Part shown: in pieces, positions 24,172 through 26,321 of the stretch
Position numbering within the stretch: the stretch's first letter is position 1
Layout of the letters: each line of letters begins with the position of its first letter
Source of the DNA: DTU063 sp001512695
GTDB lineage: Bacteria > Bacillota > Thermosediminibacteria > Thermosediminibacterales > Tepidanaerobacteraceae
Length of the DNA: 26,321 nucleotides
NCBI GenBank assembly: GCA_049658265.1
Contig: JBASOM010000060.1
Coordinates: 1-26,321 of the forward strand
Direction: 5' to 3'
Translations under genes and position numbers: made by a program
The notes under the pieces: generated by a model
Told to the model about the DNA's origin: nothing
What the model saw: the letters and a program-made list of their open reading frames with translations, nothing else
Databases searched by the model: none

Positions 24172-24993
24172 ATGAGCATCTCGAATCAACTTATCGAAGA
24201 ACTTCAGGCAAAGGCCCGCATCATTAGACGACATATAATTGAAATGGTTGCCGAAGCCGGATCAGGCCATCCGGGCGGGTCCCTTTCTAGTGCCGATATT
24301 GTTACGGCCCTGTATTTCCATTTTATGAATATAGATCCAAAAAGACCTGATTGGCCTGACAGAGATAGATTTGTGCTATCTAAGGGTCACGCCGCTCCGG
24401 TTTTATATGCTGCATTAGCAGAGAAAGGCTATTTTCCAAAGGAGGAGCTGTTAAAACTAAGAAAAACCGGGGCGATGCTTCAGGGCCATCCTGACATGAA
24501 AACCACTCCCGGCCTTGATATGACTACGGGTTCTCTAGGGCAGGGATTGTCTGCCGCAAACGGCATGGCCCTCGCGGGAAAACTTGACAATAAAGACTAC
24601 CGGGTATATGTTTTGATGGGGGACGGTGAGATAGAAGAAGGTCAGATTTGGGAAGCAGCTATGGCAGCAGCTCATTACAAGTTGGACAACCTTACTGGAT
24701 TCGTAGATTACAACGGCCTGCAAATCGACGGCCCCATCAACCAGGTCATGTCACCTGAAAGCATACAGGAAAAGTTCAAAGCCTTTCGCTGGCATGTAAT
24801 CGACATTGACGGCCATGATATGAAGCAGATCATTGAGGCTGTCGAAGAAGCAAAGACTATTAAGGGCAAGCCTACCGTAATAGTTGCAAAAACCGTTAAA
24901 GGTAAAGGCGTGCCTTTCATGGAAAACCAGGTAGGATGGCATGGAAAGGCACCAAGCTTAGAACAGGCAAAAGAAGCCATTGAAGCTTTATAA
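24172..24993 (+). CDS. Transketolase, N-terminal (thiamine diphosphate-binding) subunit
   Basis: The N-terminal half of a split transketolase, which exchanges two-carbon units among sugar phosphates in the non-oxidative pentose phosphate pathway. The 273 residues contain GHPGGSLSSADI, LSKGHAAPVLYAAL, TTGSLGQGLS and the thiamine diphosphate/metal motif GDGEIEEGQ...DYNGLQIDG. The pyrimidine domain is absent and is supplied by the next gene. ATG at 24172 has AAGGAG upstream. The gap to yitT is only 24 bases and no promoter is apparent, so readthrough from upstream is likely. The pair could take up the ribulose 5-phosphate produced by Gnd after isomerisation. Confidence 0.95.
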   Translation: MSISNQLIEELQAKARIIRRHIIEMVAEAGSGHPGGSLSSADIVTALYFHFMNIDPKRPDWPDRDRFVLSKGHAAPVLYAALAEKGYFPKEELLKLRKTGAMLQGHPDMKTTPGLDMTTGSLGQGLSAANGMALAGKLDNKDYRVYVLMGDGEIEEGQIWEAAMAAAHYKLDNLTGFVDYNGLQIDGPINQVMSPESIQEKFKAFRWHVIDIDGHDMKQIIEAVEEAKTIKGKPTVIVAKTVKGKGVPFMENQVGWHGKAPSLEQAKEAIEAL

Positions 24994-25013
24994 GTATATG
25001 GGAGGAGATTTAG

Positions 25014-25940
25014 ATGACGAAGATAGCAACCCGTGATGCCTATGGCGAGGCACTGGCACAGCTGGGTGAAGAGATAAAGGATATTGTAGTCTTAGATGCA
25101 GACCTTTCGGGGTCCACCAAGACATCAGTTTTTGCAAAAAAATTCCCCGAGCGCTTTTTTAATGTGGGCATAGCGGAACAAAACCTGATGGGCACTGCGG
25201 CGGGTTTTGCAACCTGCGGGAAGATACCCTTTGCAAGCACCTTTGCCGTTTTTGCTACAGGAAGGGCTTTTGAACAGGTCAGGAACTCAATTTGTTATCC
25301 CAAATTAAATGTAAAAATAGCCGCCACCCATGCGGGACTTACCGTGGGTGAAGACGGTGCCACACATCAGTCAGTGGAAGACTTATCGCTAATGCGGGCA
25401 CTTCCCAATATGACGGTCATAAGCCCGGCTGACGCAGTTGAAACCAAGAAGGCCGTTATGGCTGCGGCTTTTCATCAAGGTCCAGTTTACATTAGGTTGG
25501 GCCGTATGGCGGTGGAAACTATCTTCGATGAAGATTACGAGTTTGAGATAGGGAAAGGTAAGGTGCTGAGAGAAGGCAGCGATGTTGCAATTATCGCCAC
25601 CGGAATCATGGTTGCAGAAGCCTTGAGAGCCGCTGAAATATTGGAAAAAGAGGGCATAAATGCCATGGTTGTAAATATACACACCCTAAAGCCCATCGAT
25701 GAAGATATAATACTAAAGGCTGCCGATTGCGGCGCTATCGTAACCGCCGAAGAGCATACGGTAATAGGCGGTCTTGGCAGTGCAGTGGCTGAAGTCTTGG
25801 CCGAGAAAAAGCCTACTCCCATGCGGAGAATAGGCATAAAAGACAGATTTGGCTTGTCAGGCAAGCCCAATGAATTATTAAAACTCTACAATTTGACAGC
25901 AGAAGACATAGCAGATGCTGCAAGAGAAGTGAAGAGATAA
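25014..25940 (+). CDS. Transketolase, C-terminal (pyrimidine-binding) subunit
   Basis: The partner of the preceding subunit, with 308 residues covering the pyrimidine-binding and C-terminal transketolase domains. The catalytic Glu that activates the cofactor lies in VGIAEQNLMGTAAGFA. Other landmarks are THAGLTVGEDGATHQSVED, ISPADAVETK and EEHTVIGGLGSAVAEVL. DXS has a similar fold but is a single long chain, so the split pair points to transketolase. ATG at 25014 follows GGGAGGAG, 20 bases after the first subunit, and a terminator follows the stop directly. Confidence 0.95.
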   Translation: MTKIATRDAYGEALAQLGEEIKDIVVLDADLSGSTKTSVFAKKFPERFFNVGIAEQNLMGTAAGFATCGKIPFASTFAVFATGRAFEQVRNSICYPKLNVKIAATHAGLTVGEDGATHQSVEDLSLMRALPNMTVISPADAVETKKAVMAAAFHQGPVYIRLGRMAVETIFDEDYEFEIGKGKVLREGSDVAIIATGIMVAEALRAAEILEKEGINAMVVNIHTLKPIDEDIILKAADCGAIVTAEEHTVIGGLGSAVAEVLAEKKPTPMRRIGIKDRFGLSGKPNELLKLYNLTAEDIADAAREVKR

Positions 25941-25945
25941 CTAAT

Positions 25946-25970
25946 AGGCCCCAGAACATTGGGGCTTTTT
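25946..25970 (+). terminator. Rho-independent terminator after transketolase
   Basis: GCCCCA (25948-25953) pairs with TGGGGC (25960-25965) around a 6-base loop and extends by two outer pairs. Five T follow (25966-25970). Confidence 0.9.
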
Positions 25971-26023
25971 AGTTGAAAAAGTCTTAACAATCAGGCTTTT
26001 GAATAAGGGGGTGGAATTTGAAA

Positions 26024-26321
26024 ATGTCATATAATATAGCCATCGTGGCCCCTTACATTGAATTGTCAAAGATTGCAGAGCAGGTGTGTGATGAACTAGA
26101 GGTAAAAGCTATGATTGCAGTGGGCGATTTAGGAGAAGGCGTTGAAGCTGCAAAAGAACTCATAGAAAAAGGCGCCGAAGTCATTATTAGCCGAGGAGGG
26201 ACTGCAACGGCCATATCAAGACAGTTGGATGAGCCGGTGGTTGAGATTATCGTAAGTCCATATGATATTATTCGTGCGGTGGCAAATGCTAAGAAATACG
26301 GTAATCACATAGGAGTGGTGG
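26024..26321 (+). CDS. PrpR N-terminal-domain regulator, truncated by the window edge
   Basis: Only the first 99 codons are visible. The sequence (MSYNIAIVAPYIELSKIA, then EGVEAAKELIEKGAEVIISRGGTATAI and SPYDIIRAV) is the PrpR_N sensor domain found at the start of many sigma-54-dependent activators. In those proteins it is followed by PAS, AAA+ and Fis-type DNA-binding domains, which lie beyond the window, so a sigma-54 link is expected but not seen. ATG at 26024 or TTG at 26018 are both possible with the AAGGGGGTGG ribosome site (26005-26014). It follows the transketolase terminator and is probably a new transcription unit whose targets are downstream. Confidence 0.85.
   Translation, partial: MSYNIAIVAPYIELSKIAEQVCDELEVKAMIAVGDLGEGVEAAKELIEKGAEVIISRGGTATAISRQLDEPVVEIIVSPYDIIRAVANAKKYGNHIGVV

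Overview
The window comes from a low-to-moderate GC anaerobic Firmicute, most likely a moderately thermophilic member of class Clostridia of the Thermoanaerobacterales/Tepidanaerobacter kind. The case rests on strong AGGAGG-type ribosome sites with GTG and TTG starts, the CsaB/TagA cell-wall polysaccharide genes, a two-subunit transketolase, and the nickel-pincer (Lar) genes. The genus is inference. I see no insertion sequence, prophage, CRISPR array, tRNA or rRNA.

Left part (1-7389). A DNA methyltransferase gene cut by the window edge is followed directly by larC, the nickel-insertion protein that completes the nickel-pincer cofactor. gltX (glutamyl-tRNA synthetase) has its own promoter and a strong terminator. 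Next comes a membrane protein fusing a polyprenol/phytol-kinase-like domain to a DUF92 (VTE6-like) domain. An exported SH3-YkuD L,D-transpeptidase and a membrane-anchored M1 metallopeptidase then converge on each other.

Central part (7590-15942): carbon metabolism. A class II fructose-bisphosphate aldolase (minus strand) diverges from a ROK glucokinase. A promoter then starts a four-gene operon: a fructuronate reductase/mannonate oxidoreductase-like long-chain dehydrogenase, an FGGY gluconokinase, a LarA-family enzyme with its nickel-pincer residues intact, and 6-phosphogluconate dehydrogenase. Read together they suggest fructuronate -> D-mannonate -> D-gluconate -> 6-phosphogluconate -> ribulose 5-phosphate, a route that avoids mannonate dehydratase and KDG. 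The LarA homologue would be the C2 epimerase, and larC earlier in the window supplies cofactor maturation. This is the most interesting system here.

Right part (15960-24147): a cell-surface polysaccharide cluster. A leader with two mutually exclusive inverted repeats precedes a small exported protein of unknown function. A strong promoter then drives two GT4 glycosyltransferases, a DUF4330 protein, an O-antigen-ligase/Wzy-like membrane protein, CsaB pyruvyl transferase and TagA, many with overlapping ATGA stops and starts. A YitT-family membrane protein follows. CsaB normally makes the pyruvylated wall polymer that SLH-domain proteins bind.

The right end (24172-26321) holds the two halves of transketolase, which could take up the pentose phosphate made by Gnd, a terminator, and the start of a PrpR-N domain regulator cut by the window edge.
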